This document shows positions 43,669 through 52,989 of a DNA stretch of 64,000 bases, piece by piece. Source of the DNA: Parahaliea mediterranea (GTDB taxonomy: Bacteria; Pseudomonadota; Gammaproteobacteria; Pseudomonadales; Halieaceae). Position numbers and translations under genes: made by a program. The stretch covers positions 32,831 to 96,830 of the forward strand of contig NZ_JAFKCZ010000018.1 in the NCBI RefSeq assembly GCF_017255185.1. Direction: 5' to 3'. Each line of letters opens with the position of its first letter. The first letter of the stretch is position 1. Below the pieces are notes generated by a model. The model was not told the origin of the DNA, did not search any database, and saw only the letters and a list, made by a program, of their open reading frames with translations.

Positions 43669-45093
43669 ATGTTGTATCAGGTAGCCAAATGGCTGGGTTT
43701 TGACGTTGCTGGCGCGGGCGCGAGCCGCCTGCGCGGGCGCTATTTGGTCCCGGCGCTGACCCTCGGGCTCATGGCCGGCGGCGCCGCCGGACAGGAGCGG
43801 GAGGCGCTGCTGAATGCCGGCGAACGGGTGCTGAACTTCGACTGGCCGATGATCCGGGTGGGTACCGGTGAGTACGCCGACGGCCCCACCGGGGTGACGG
43901 TATTCCATTTCGCCGACAAGGTGCTGGGCGCCGTCGACGTGCGGGGCGGGGCGCCGGGCACGGTCAACACCGAATACCTCAAGCTGGGCTACGACCTGCC
44001 GGAGGTGGATGCCGTGGTGTTCGCCGGGGGCTCCTGGTACGGCCTGGAGGCGGCCACCGCGGTGGCCTCGGCCATGAAGGAGGACGGCCTGCGCGACGGC
44101 AACGCGTTCAGCGCCGAGCCCAATATCGCCCTCTCGGTGGGCTCCATCATTTACGATTTCGGCGCCCGCCGCCTGAACGAGGTGGTGCCGGACAAGCGCC
44201 TGGCCCAGGCCGCCTTCCGCGCGGCGCGCCCCGGCTGGTTTCCCCAGGGCGCCCAGGGCGCCGGTCGCATGGCGATGAGCGGCTATTTCTTCGGTTGCAA
44301 CGCGATGTCGGGACAGGGCGGCGCCTTTCGCGAAATCAACGGGATCAAGGTCGCGGCCTTCACCGTGGTGAACGCGATCGGCGTGGTCACTGGTCGAGAC
44401 GGCAGCGTGCTGGCCTGTAACCGCGATCCCGAGTGGCCCGCGGGGGTGGACACCGCCCAGCTGCTGGCTCGCACCAACGGTCCCGAGGGGATCGGTTCGA
44501 CGGTGGCCGACCCCGCCGGCACCAACAAGAACACCACGGTCAGCCTGGTTATTACCAACCAGAAACTCAGCCCCGCGGAACTAAACCGCCTGGCGGTGCA
44601 GGTGCACACCTCCATGGGGCGCGGCCTGCAGCCCTTCGCCACCCAGTTTGACGGCGATGTGCTCTACGCGGTATCGACCGCCGAGATCGAGGAGCCCGTG
44701 CTGACCTCCGCGGAAATCGGCGCCCTGGCTTCCGAGGTGATGTGGGATGCCATTATCGCCTCGGTGCCGGAGCAGCCGCGCCACCCCGAGCCGCGCCCCG
44801 GCCTGAAGCTGGACCGGGGACTGCTGAAGCAGTATGCCGGCCGGTACGAGTTCAGTCCCAATGTGAGTCTCGAGGTGACATACCGGGACGGCGCCCTGCA
44901 CGCCCGCGCGACCGGGCTGCGCGATGTCTTTGCCATCGGGCGCGATCGGGCGATCACCCTGACGCCGGTGAATGAAACGGAGTTCACGGTAGGTAATCGC
45001 TATCCCCTGACCCTGCGCTTCCAGCCCGACGGCCCCCTGGTCATCAACCCGGGCCACTGGCAGCAGGTGTCCCGGCGCCGACTGCCCATGTAG
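43669..45093 (+). CDS. P1/S58-family self-processing peptidase (DmpA/NylC-like)
   Basis: A 474-residue exported hydrolase. After an N-terminal stretch with a hydrophobic signal-like part (about 23-40) come family blocks NTEYLKLGYDLPEVDAVVFA and GGSWYGLEAATAVASAM. The self-cleavage site is KNTTVSLVITN, predicted before Thr 289, whose new N-terminus would be the nucleophile. A C-terminal ~95-residue beta domain (YAGRYEFSPNVSLEVTY) resembles DUF3471 domains attached to serine hydrolases. The family cleaves D-amino-acyl, beta-amino-acyl or nylon-oligomer amides. The ATG at 43669 follows CTGGAG. Its stop is two bases before the sigma gene, tying it to the signalling operon. Confidence 0.85.
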   Translation: MLYQVAKWLGFDVAGAGASRLRGRYLVPALTLGLMAGGAAGQEREALLNAGERVLNFDWPMIRVGTGEYADGPTGVTVFHFADKVLGAVDVRGGAPGTVNTEYLKLGYDLPEVDAVVFAGGSWYGLEAATAVASAMKEDGLRDGNAFSAEPNIALSVGSIIYDFGARRLNEVVPDKRLAQAAFRAARPGWFPQGAQGAGRMAMSGYFFGCNAMSGQGGAFREINGIKVAAFTVVNAIGVVTGRDGSVLACNRDPEWPAGVDTAQLLARTNGPEGIGSTVADPAGTNKNTTVSLVITNQKLSPAELNRLAVQVHTSMGRGLQPFATQFDGDVLYAVSTAEIEEPVLTSAEIGALASEVMWDAIIASVPEQPRHPEPRPGLKLDRGLLKQYAGRYEFSPNVSLEVTYRDGALHARATGLRDVFAIGRDRAITLTPVNETEFTVGNRYPLTLRFQPDGPLVINPGHWQQVSRRRLPM

Positions 45094-45095
45094 CC

Positions 45096-45653
45096 ATGGC
45101 TCCCCCCGACGCCGTACTGAGTGATCGCGACAACCTGCTGGAGCGTTTGTTCGAGAACAACCGCCAGGAGTTGTGTCACTACCTGCGCGCGCGCTATGGT
45201 TCGGGTCCGCCGGACCCGGAAGACGCGGTGCAGGCGGCGTTCCTCAAACTGTCCCAGCTGGATGACCTGCACCGGGTGCGCAACCCCCGGGCTTTTCTCT
45301 ACCGCGTCGCCCGCAACGCCTTGATCGACGGCCGGCGGCGCCACCAGACCCGGCAGAGTCACCTGGAGGCCGAGTGGGAGGAGGGGGATCGGGACAGTGC
45401 CGTTTGCGACCCCGCGCACGTCTTACAGGGTGAGCAGGAAGCGGTGGTACTGGAGTCGGCTATTATGAACCTGGATACGCGGGAGCGGGACTTCCTGCTG
45501 TTGTTCCGCCTTCACGGCCTCAGCTACACCGAGATCGCGCGGCGCTCGGGCATGTCGCGCAACGGTGTGAAGAAAGTGATCGCCAGGGCGCTCGCGGCTT
45601 GCGAGCAGGCACTGCTGGAATCGCCGCCATCGAAACGGGATAGTCAACGGTGA
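45096..45653 (+). CDS. ECF sigma factor, FecI-like
   Basis: A 185-residue sigma-70 family ECF factor. Region 2 reads DPEDAVQAAFLKLSQLDDLH and RNPRAFLYRVARNALIDGRR. Region 4 reads DTRERDFLLLFRLHGLSYTE and ARRSGMSRNGVKKVIARALA. It starts two bases after the P1 peptidase stop and overlaps the FecR-type gene by four bases (GTGA). In FecIR systems the sigma factor is released when the outer-membrane receptor binds ligand and then turns on the receptor operon. Confidence 0.93.
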   Translation: MAPPDAVLSDRDNLLERLFENNRQELCHYLRARYGSGPPDPEDAVQAAFLKLSQLDDLHRVRNPRAFLYRVARNALIDGRRRHQTRQSHLEAEWEEGDRDSAVCDPAHVLQGEQEAVVLESAIMNLDTRERDFLLLFRLHGLSYTEIARRSGMSRNGVKKVIARALAACEQALLESPPSKRDSQR

Positions 45654-46747
45654 AACGCGCGGAGGAGCAAAACAGCCGACACTCGCGGGGCGAGGGCGCT
45701 GCGGGAGAGGCGGCGGTGGATGAGGTAGATGTGGTAGATGCGGCAATAGCCGAGCGCGCCAGGGACTGGGTGCTGAAGATCGCCGCCGGTGAGCTGTCCG
45801 CGGACGAGCTGCGGGCTTTTCGAGCCTGGCGCGATGCCGACAGCCGCCACGTCGCGGCCTACCAGCGTTCCCGGCGGGCCTGGCAGGCGGTGGGCGAACT
45901 CGACCACCTGCGCGGGGCCGTGTCCCGCGAGCTGCTTGCACCCGCCAGACGCGATAGCTGGTGGCGGCGCCTGTGCGCCCCCGGTGGTGCGCCGCGGATG
46001 GCCTGGGGGCTGGCCGCCGCGGCATTGGTCTTGGTGGCGCTGTGGCTGCCCGCGCAGCGGCTTGAGCCCCCGCCACAGGGGGGGCAGTACAGCAGCGGCA
46101 CGGGGGAGGTGCGCGTGGTGCGTCTCGAGGATGGCTCGGCGGTCATCCTCGGCGCCGACTCTGCGCTGCGGGTGGAATTGACCGCGACCCAGCGCCGTGT
46201 GCGCCTGCTGCGTGGGGAAGCATTTTTCGACGTTGCCAGGGACGAGCAGCGACCTTTCCTGGTCAGGGTGGACGACGTGGCGGTCCGTGTACTGGGCACC
46301 CGCTTCGAGGTGCACAAAGGCGTGGCCGCTACCCGGGTGATGGTGGAGCACGGTCTGGTCACGGTGCAGGCCCCGGCGCCCGGGCGCAATGGAGAGAGCT
46401 CACACGACGGCGACACCGCGCTGCTGCTGGCCGCCGGTGAGGCCGCGGTCAGGGCGCCGGGCGATTCCTGGGCGCGACTGGGCCCCGGGCGTTCGCCGAC
46501 CACGGGCTGGCGCGACGGTCGCCTGGCCTACGACGGCGCCCCCCTGCGGGAGGTGATTGCCGACGCCAATCGCTACTACGACCAGGTGATCGTGCTCGCC
46601 GATCCCGAATTGGGGGATCTGCGGGTAACGGCGTCCTTCCGCGCCCGCGAGATCGACCAGCTGATAGGCGTGCTTGAGGGCGCCGTCGGCGTGCGCGCCG
46701 AGCGTGTCGCCGACGGCCGGTTGATGCTGTTCACCCCGGACCTTTAA
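45650..46747 (+). CDS. FecR-like anti-sigma/sigma-regulator
   Basis: A 365-residue inner-membrane regulator. The N-terminal cytoplasmic DUF4880 domain (ARDWVLKIAAGELSADELRA, about 40-59, and RHVAAYQRSRRAWQ) binds sigma. One membrane helix lies near 118-136 (MAWGLAAAALVLVALWLP). The periplasmic FecR domain (GEVRVVRLEDGSAVILGADS to GTRFEVHKGVAATRV) and a C-terminal DUF4974-like end receive the receptor signal. It begins at a GTG that overlaps the sigma stop. The receptor with an STN domain follows 147 bases downstream. Confidence 0.93.
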   Translation: MKRAEEQNSRHSRGEGAAGEAAVDEVDVVDAAIAERARDWVLKIAAGELSADELRAFRAWRDADSRHVAAYQRSRRAWQAVGELDHLRGAVSRELLAPARRDSWWRRLCAPGGAPRMAWGLAAAALVLVALWLPAQRLEPPPQGGQYSSGTGEVRVVRLEDGSAVILGADSALRVELTATQRRVRLLRGEAFFDVARDEQRPFLVRVDDVAVRVLGTRFEVHKGVAATRVMVEHGLVTVQAPAPGRNGESSHDGDTALLLAAGEAAVRAPGDSWARLGPGRSPTTGWRDGRLAYDGAPLREVIADANRYYDQVIVLADPELGDLRVTASFRAREIDQLIGVLEGAVGVRAERVADGRLMLFTPDL

Positions 46748-46894
46748 TCCTAAGGTCCACCATATCCAGGCCCTGGCAAAACGGGGCGCAAAAAAAGTAC
46801 GACGTCAGTGCCGTTTTTGTCATTCTCTCCGTCTTATCTGTGAACGGCAGCCTGCAATTGGTTGCCGACCTAGAATAATGAGGGAGTTGTTTGT

Positions 46895-49306
46895 ATGTCC
46901 AGACGTTCACAGTCGCCGCTTGCCGGTATGTTCCGCAGCGGTGTGTTGGCGGGACTGCTTGCGGTTGGCGCCGCGCCGCCCGCCAGTGCGCAATCACCAG
47001 TGCACGATTTCAATATTCCTTCCGGCAGCCTGTCGCGCGCCCTATTGGCGTTTTCCGCGCAGGCCGATGTCACCTTGATGGCGCCCGATCAGCTGGTCGA
47101 CGGCAAGTCGGTGTCCGCCCTGCGGGGGGAAATGAGCAGCGACCAGGCCCTGGAGGAGTTGCTGCGCGGCAGCGGTCTGCAGTATCGCCGCGAGCCGGAT
47201 GGCGGCCTGGTTATATTTGCCCCGGCCGCGCGCGCCTCCGGCGATGCCCGGCGGGCGCCGGCGGCGGAGGCTAGCGCCCGGTCCGCGGCGCTCCGCCAGC
47301 GCATTGCCATCGAGGAGGTGGTGGTGACCGCGCAAAAACGCGAGCAGAGCATTCGCGACGTGCCCATCAGCGTCGCGGCCCTCGGCGGCACCGAGTTGCA
47401 GCAGCGGCGGATCACCGATTTTTCCGACCTGTCGATGGCGGTGCCCAGCCTGTCGATTCCCGAGCGGGGCGGGGCGGGGGACCGCTTTATCTTCCTGCGC
47501 GGCATGGGCAGTATCCAGGGCAGCACGCCCCTCGTGGGCATCTACCTCGACGAGGCCAGTGTCACTACCTTTCCAGGGGCCTCTTTGAACCTGCAAACCT
47601 ACGACATGGCGCGGGTGGAAGTACTGCGCGGACCGCAGGGCACGCTCTACGGCGTGGGGTCGATGGGCGGCACGATCAAGTTCATCACCGAGGAGCCCCG
47701 GCTCGACGAGGTGGGTGGGCGCTTCGACGCTTCCGCCAGCACCACCCAGGGGGGCGATCCCAGCTACCGGCTGAACGGCGTGGTCAATATGCCGCTGGTG
47801 CGGGACGAAATGGCGCTGCGCGTGGTGGGGACCTACGTCAACGACGGCGGCTGGATCGACCAACCCGCGTTGGACCGGGACAATATCGACGACGAGGAGC
47901 TGGCGGAGGTCCGGGCCCGGCTGCGCTGGCTGGCCACCGAGCGCCTTGAGCTCAACGCCATGGCGATTGTTCATCGCGGCGACTCGGGCGCCCCGAGCAC
48001 CGGGGAGGATGCCGACGGCAATTACACCCAGGCCTACCTCGATCCCACCACACCCTCCGGCGGTCACGACTACGAGTTGTACAACCTGACCCTGGACTAC
48101 GACCTTGACAGCGCGCACCTGCTGTCCACAACCAGCTATGTGGATGCCGAGCGGCGGCAGCGGGAGATCGGTTATCGCGTGCCCTTCGGCCTGGACGAGG
48201 CCAGCCTCTTCCACGCCAAGTTCGACGAGGACAGCATCAGCCAGTCCTTTACCCAGGAACTGCGCCTGAGCTCCGCCGGGGCCGGGCCCTGGAACTGGTT
48301 GGTGGGCGCCTTCTACCGGGACGCGGAACTGGACAGCACCTTCGAGGACTTCAAGTTCGGGCCTCCGGGCGAGCCCTTCTTTTTCGATGTGCTGACCAAC
48401 GTCCAAACCCAGTCCTGGGCGGTGTTCGGAGAAACCAGTTACAGCTTCAACGACCGGCTGGAGATCGGTGTGGGCCTGCGCTACTTCGAGGACCGCCAGG
48501 AGGCCTCGGACTTTGTCGCCGGTACCGAGGACGAGGCGACCTTCGATTCCGTCAGCCCGCGCCTGTTCGTGAGCTACGATCTCAACGACGAAATCAAGAT
48601 TTATGCCAGCGCCTCGGAAGGCTTTCGCAGCGGCGGCCTGGCGGGTGGCATCGGCGTGCGACCCTTTGAGCCGGATACGGTATGGTCCTATGAACTCGGC
48701 TCCAAGATGGCGTTGCTACAGGGGCGGATGAATGCCGACGTCGCCGTGTTTTACTCCGACTACAAGGACACCCAGGTCGACAGTATCAACCTGGTGGGCG
48801 AGGATCTGCGGCAATTCACCAGCAACGCCGGCGACGCCGAAATCCAGGGTATCGACTGGGAGCTCTCGGTGCTGGCCACGGCAAACCTCAGCCTTGGCCT
48901 GGGCGGCGAAGTGATCGACACCGAGTTTGTGGAAATCAACGCCGTGTCCGCTTCCCACGCGGTGGGCGACCCGCTGGACTTTATTCCGGATTACCACGTG
49001 AGCCTCTGGGGGCAGTACGACACCGAGTTGTTTGGCTGGTCCGACAGCTATATCCGGGTGGATTACACGCAAAAAGGGCCCTCGCGCTACGGGAACCGCA
49101 CGATCTGCTCCTGCTATGAGTCCTATTCCGGGACCATCAATATGCTGAACGCCATCGTCGGCCTGGGTGCCGAGGACTGGAGTATCAAGCTGTTCGCCAA
49201 GAACATCCTCAACGACCGGGGCTATGTCGACGCGGAGTCGATCGAGCAGATTGCCGCCCGGGCGCGACCGCGCACAATCGGCGTCGAAATCGGCATGAGT
49301 TTCTAG
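46895..49306 (+). CDS. TonB-dependent receptor/transducer with STN domain
   Basis: An 803-residue outer-membrane receptor. After a signal peptide (cleavage near 33, PPASAQ) there is an STN/secretin-like signalling domain (about 37-107: FNIPSGSLSRALLAFSAQAD, LEELLRGSGLQYRREPDGG). Next come a TonB box and plug (IEEVVVTAQKREQSIRDVPI, VEVLRGPQGTLYGVGSMGG) and a barrel ending RPRTIGVEIGMSF. The STN domain and the sigma/FecR genes just upstream make it the sensor of a cell-surface signalling system. The ligand is unknown; the P1 peptidase and amidohydrolases beside it hint at a peptide- or amide-like substrate. A terminator follows. Confidence 0.93.
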   Translation: MSRRSQSPLAGMFRSGVLAGLLAVGAAPPASAQSPVHDFNIPSGSLSRALLAFSAQADVTLMAPDQLVDGKSVSALRGEMSSDQALEELLRGSGLQYRREPDGGLVIFAPAARASGDARRAPAAEASARSAALRQRIAIEEVVVTAQKREQSIRDVPISVAALGGTELQQRRITDFSDLSMAVPSLSIPERGGAGDRFIFLRGMGSIQGSTPLVGIYLDEASVTTFPGASLNLQTYDMARVEVLRGPQGTLYGVGSMGGTIKFITEEPRLDEVGGRFDASASTTQGGDPSYRLNGVVNMPLVRDEMALRVVGTYVNDGGWIDQPALDRDNIDDEELAEVRARLRWLATERLELNAMAIVHRGDSGAPSTGEDADGNYTQAYLDPTTPSGGHDYELYNLTLDYDLDSAHLLSTTSYVDAERRQREIGYRVPFGLDEASLFHAKFDEDSISQSFTQELRLSSAGAGPWNWLVGAFYRDAELDSTFEDFKFGPPGEPFFFDVLTNVQTQSWAVFGETSYSFNDRLEIGVGLRYFEDRQEASDFVAGTEDEATFDSVSPRLFVSYDLNDEIKIYASASEGFRSGGLAGGIGVRPFEPDTVWSYELGSKMALLQGRMNADVAVFYSDYKDTQVDSINLVGEDLRQFTSNAGDAEIQGIDWELSVLATANLSLGLGGEVIDTEFVEINAVSASHAVGDPLDFIPDYHVSLWGQYDTELFGWSDSYIRVDYTQKGPSRYGNRTICSCYESYSGTINMLNAIVGLGAEDWSIKLFAKNILNDRGYVDAESIEQIAARARPRTIGVEIGMSF

Positions 49307-49317
49307 CGCGGATTTGT

Positions 49318-49392
49318 GGTAGCCAGGGGTTCGAGGCGACTCTGTAGATACCCCCTCGGAGCTCGCCAAGGCCTCTGGCTACCTCTTTTTTT
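49318..49392 (+). terminator. Long hairpin with T tract after the TonB receptor
   Basis: A 12-bp outer stem (GGTAGCCAGGGG / CCTCTGGCTACC, one G-T pair) encloses about 42 bases with a smaller inner stem and is followed by TCTTTTTTT. It should stop most transcripts of the receptor operon before the amidohydrolase genes. Confidence 0.75.
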
Positions 49393-49629
49393 CCGGCTGT
49401 GTGGTGTCAGTCGGAGGATTCCAGCGAGGAGTCTTCCGCTCGAATAATACTGATAAAAGTTTTTACCGTAGAAGCTGTTTGCAATCACGGAATGTCGGCT
49501 CCGGCGGGCCCGTGACCGGGGCGAACAAGCCGGCTTGGGGCCTCCCGCAAGCTCGGATTCCCCACCTTCGCGTCTGTGGCATAGGCGTCGTCGTCAACCA
49601 GCTCTACGGGCTATCGCGAGTTCTAGTCT

Positions 49630-52600
49630 ATGTGCAAGAAAAATTCTTTGTGGCGGGTACCGGTAAGGAGCGCGGCGGTCGGCCTGATCAATCTATTCGT
49701 TGCCGGCGCATGGGGCGCATCGGGTGATGATTGGGATATTGCCAATACTGGCCAGCCGTACTATGACGCGGAGTTTGCCGTCGACGAAGGGACGTGGATG
49801 AGCGTCGATGTGAGTCCCGACGGTAAAACCCTGGTGTTTGACCTGCTGGGAGATATCTATCGCATGTCGTCCAGCGGCGGCGAAGCCTCGTTGGTGCACG
49901 GTGGTCCGGCGATACAACGCATGCCGGGCTTCAGCCCCGATGGGAAGAGGATCGTTTATATCAGTGATGAAAGTGGCAGCGACAACGTCTGGATCTCGGA
50001 TGTCGATGGTGGAAACCCGCTGCAGGTCTCCCGCGAGACGGTTGATGTGATGACCTCGCCAACCTGGTCCGCGTCCGAAGACTACATTATCGCGACAAAG
50101 AAATACGCGGATTTCGCCAAGGTCCGCTCTTCCGAAATACGCCTGTTCCATGTGCAAGGCGGAGAGGGGCATTTGTTGGTGGAGACGCCGCCCAACCAGG
50201 AAATCGTTAACGAGGCGGATCTCAGCGACGATGGCCGCTACCTCTTCTTCACCGAGAAGGTGTCCGGTGCGAGTATTTTTATCGACGCCAACCACAAGAA
50301 TTTTGTCATTAAGCGCCGGGATATGCTCAGCGGCAAGAGCGAAACCCTGGTCGAGGGCTTTGGCGGAGCTGTCACGCCGCAAGCATCGCCCGATGGCAAG
50401 AACCTGGCATTTGTGCGTCGGGTGAAAGACAAGACCGTACTGTTTGTTTACGACCTCGCCACTGGCGAGCAAAAGCCGCTCTACGACGCCCTCGACCGCG
50501 ACTTGCAGGCGGAGTTTATCGCCCAGGGCACCTACTACCCGCAGTACGGCTGGTTTCCGGATAGCCGGCATCTGGCCATTTGGGGCAAAGGAAAAATCTT
50601 CCGCGTTGATGCCCTGACCGGCAAGGCGCAAGAAATACCGTTCACTGCCCACTCGCGTCACCGCTATACGCGTGTGGCGGATTTCAAGCAGGATCTGGCG
50701 CCAACGCGGGTCGCGGCCAAGGCGGTGAAGAGCCTGGCGGCATCGCCACACAATGACTGGTATGTGCTGGAGGCCCTGGGCGGACTGTGGAAAAAAGCGC
50801 CGACAGGGGAGGCGGTGCGTATCACCGAGTCCGGCGTGCGGGCCGCGGATCCCGCGATTTCCCCCGACGGGCGGCGAATAGCCTATGTGCGCTGGGATGA
50901 TGAAAAGGGCAGTGCCATTGAGTTGATGGATGCCGAAGGCAACCGCGTCAAGACTGTCATCGCGTCGCGCGGCATTATTCGCCAGCCTTCATTCTCTGCG
51001 GATGGCAAGAAGCTGGTTTACCAGGTCGATTCCGGCGATATCTGTGTCGGCGGTTTCCCCGCCAAGGCCGGCCTCTACTGGGTTGATATCCGAAGCGGGA
51101 AAAACCACTTTGTCTCCGCGGCTGGCGAAACGCACTTCAAGACCGAGGCGGGCCCAAGGCCGAAATTCTCGTCCGATGGCCAGCGCATCTTTTACACCTA
51201 CGTTTCCAAGGACGAGGAGGCTTCACACTATGGCTACGAGGCGCGAATCAGCAAGCTCGAAAGTGTGAGCCTGAACGGTTCAGACGTGGTGGTTCATGCG
51301 CAGGCCGCCGGAACCGATGTCTCGGATCTGACCCTGAGCCCGGACTCGCGCTGGCTGGCATTCAAGGCGTACCAGCAATACTACGTGATGCCGTATGTAC
51401 AGAGCGGTCGTCCCATTACCGTATCCCCCCAGGCGGGAGTATCCGTGGCGCGTATCTCGGAGGATGGGGGCTATGGCCTCGCCTGGGCGCGGTCCTCTGA
51501 TCGAGTGTACTGGTTGTTTGGCGACAAGCTTGTCGAAACAGCGGTTCCCGGAACCCCCTCTTCCCCGTCGCGGCATGACGGGGGGCAGGTATTGCCAGGC
51601 CGCGACATACCGCTTGAAATCTCGACGCCCGCGGATACGCCGGACGGTGTGTTGGCCTTAACCGGGGGCCGAATTATCACGATGGAGGGCGACAGGGTTA
51701 TTGAAAACGGCACGTTGATTGTCGAGGCAAACCGGATTGCCGCGGTGGGAGAGCAAGGCGATGTGTCGATTCCCGAAGGCGCGAAAGTCATCGACGTCCG
51801 CGGCAAAACGCTGATGCCGGGATTGATCAATATGCACGGACATATCGAGGAGTGCTACTACGACACCGCCGGTATCACGCCGCAGAAACACCCGGCCCAT
51901 TACGCCTCCCTGGCATTTGGTATTACGACGAATTTCGATCCCTATGCCTCGGAGCTGGCCAGCTACGCCGCCGCGGAAATGCGGCAAGCGGGCGAAACCG
52001 TGGCGCCAAGGCTGCTCAGCAGCGGCAGTGTGGTCTATGGCCGTCCGGGCAAGGTTGACGGAACCTATGTGCCGGTCCGGGGATACGATGACGCCGCGAG
52101 CCTTATGCGCAGGAAGCGTGCGTTGGGCGGGACGATTATCAAGAGCTACCGCCAGCCCATGCGCAGTCAGCGGCAGCAACTGGTCAAGGCGGGCCGCGAG
52201 GCGGGTATTGCGGTGGATGCGGAAGGAGAGAGCCATTTTTACCACAATCTTTCCATGGTGCTTGATGGACACCTGAACCTCGAACACAACCTGCCGCTGG
52301 CCAACTATTACGAGGACGTCGTTCAGTTCATGGCCCACGGGGGCACCGCGAATACTCCGACCCTGGTCGTCACCTTTGGTGAAATAGCGGGCGAAAACTA
52401 TATGTATCAGACGACCCGGGCCTGGGACGACCCCAAGGTGAAGGCCTACCTGCCAAAGTCGGTTAGCAGTTACAGCGCGATCAATCCGCCTCCAGCGGCG
52501 CCGTTCCACGTGCGGAGTATGACCACGCTTCACGCCGCGGAGGAAATCTGGGATATCGGCTTCCGCGCTGTGGCGCGCGCCACCAGCAAGCTCGACAAGG

Positions 52601-52986
52601 CCGGGGTTACCATCCACGCGGGCTCCCACGGGCAGGTGCAGGGCCTGGGTCTGCACTGGGAAATGTGGTTGCTGGCGGAAGGCGGAATGACCTCGCAGCG
52701 CGTGCTGCGTGCCGCGACAATCAACGGCGCCAGGACCCTGGGCGTGGATCACCAGGTTGGGAGCATCGCCGTGGGTAAACTGGCCGATATTGTCGTGCTG
52801 GACAGGAATCCGCTGGAAGACATCCGCCATACCAACAGCGTGCGTTACACGCTGCTGAACGGCCGGATGTACGACGCGCTCACCATGAACGAGACGGGTA
52901 ACTACGACCGCAAGCGCGGTAAATTCTACTGGGAAACCGGGGATTACAACGGGATCGAGTGGAACAAGGCGTGGGGGGGTAAGTAG
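49630..52986 (+). CDS. Beta-propeller/amidohydrolase fusion, copy 1
   Basis: An 1118-residue exported protein. After a signal-like N-terminus (AAVGLINLFVAGAWGAS), residues about 50-650 carry at least eight PD40/TolB-type propeller motifs (VSPDGKTLVFD, FSPDGKRIVYISD, SPDGRRIAYVRW, SADGKKLVYQ). Then comes an amidohydrolase barrel with the metal HxH at residues 736-738 (LMPGLINMHGHIEE), a putative carboxylated Lys in GTIIKSYRQPM, and late blocks TIHAGSHGQVQGLGLHWEMW and INGARTLGVDHQVGSIAVGK. The family includes exported imidazolonepropionase-like amidohydrolases of unknown substrate, often near TonB receptors. The next gene is a close paralogue, four bases away. Confidence 0.88.
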   Translation: MCKKNSLWRVPVRSAAVGLINLFVAGAWGASGDDWDIANTGQPYYDAEFAVDEGTWMSVDVSPDGKTLVFDLLGDIYRMSSSGGEASLVHGGPAIQRMPGFSPDGKRIVYISDESGSDNVWISDVDGGNPLQVSRETVDVMTSPTWSASEDYIIATKKYADFAKVRSSEIRLFHVQGGEGHLLVETPPNQEIVNEADLSDDGRYLFFTEKVSGASIFIDANHKNFVIKRRDMLSGKSETLVEGFGGAVTPQASPDGKNLAFVRRVKDKTVLFVYDLATGEQKPLYDALDRDLQAEFIAQGTYYPQYGWFPDSRHLAIWGKGKIFRVDALTGKAQEIPFTAHSRHRYTRVADFKQDLAPTRVAAKAVKSLAASPHNDWYVLEALGGLWKKAPTGEAVRITESGVRAADPAISPDGRRIAYVRWDDEKGSAIELMDAEGNRVKTVIASRGIIRQPSFSADGKKLVYQVDSGDICVGGFPAKAGLYWVDIRSGKNHFVSAAGETHFKTEAGPRPKFSSDGQRIFYTYVSKDEEASHYGYEARISKLESVSLNGSDVVVHAQAAGTDVSDLTLSPDSRWLAFKAYQQYYVMPYVQSGRPITVSPQAGVSVARISEDGGYGLAWARSSDRVYWLFGDKLVETAVPGTPSSPSRHDGGQVLPGRDIPLEISTPADTPDGVLALTGGRIITMEGDRVIENGTLIVEANRIAAVGEQGDVSIPEGAKVIDVRGKTLMPGLINMHGHIEECYYDTAGITPQKHPAHYASLAFGITTNFDPYASELASYAAAEMRQAGETVAPRLLSSGSVVYGRPGKVDGTYVPVRGYDDAASLMRRKRALGGTIIKSYRQPMRSQRQQLVKAGREAGIAVDAEGESHFYHNLSMVLDGHLNLEHNLPLANYYEDVVQFMAHGGTANTPTLVVTFGEIAGENYMYQTTRAWDDPKVKAYLPKSVSSYSAINPPPAAPFHVRSMTTLHAAEEIWDIGFRAVARATSKLDKAGVTIHAGSHGQVQGLGLHWEMWLLAEGGMTSQRVLRAATINGARTLGVDHQVGSIAVGKLADIVVLDRNPLEDIRHTNSVRYTLLNGRMYDALTMNETGNYDRKRGKFYWETGDYNGIEWNKAWGGK

Positions 52987-52989
52987 GCC

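Noticed and set aside
46748..46894. Search for a Fur box before the STN-type TonB receptor
   Set aside because: No sequence close to the 19-bp consensus is present, so direct iron control of the receptor is not supported.
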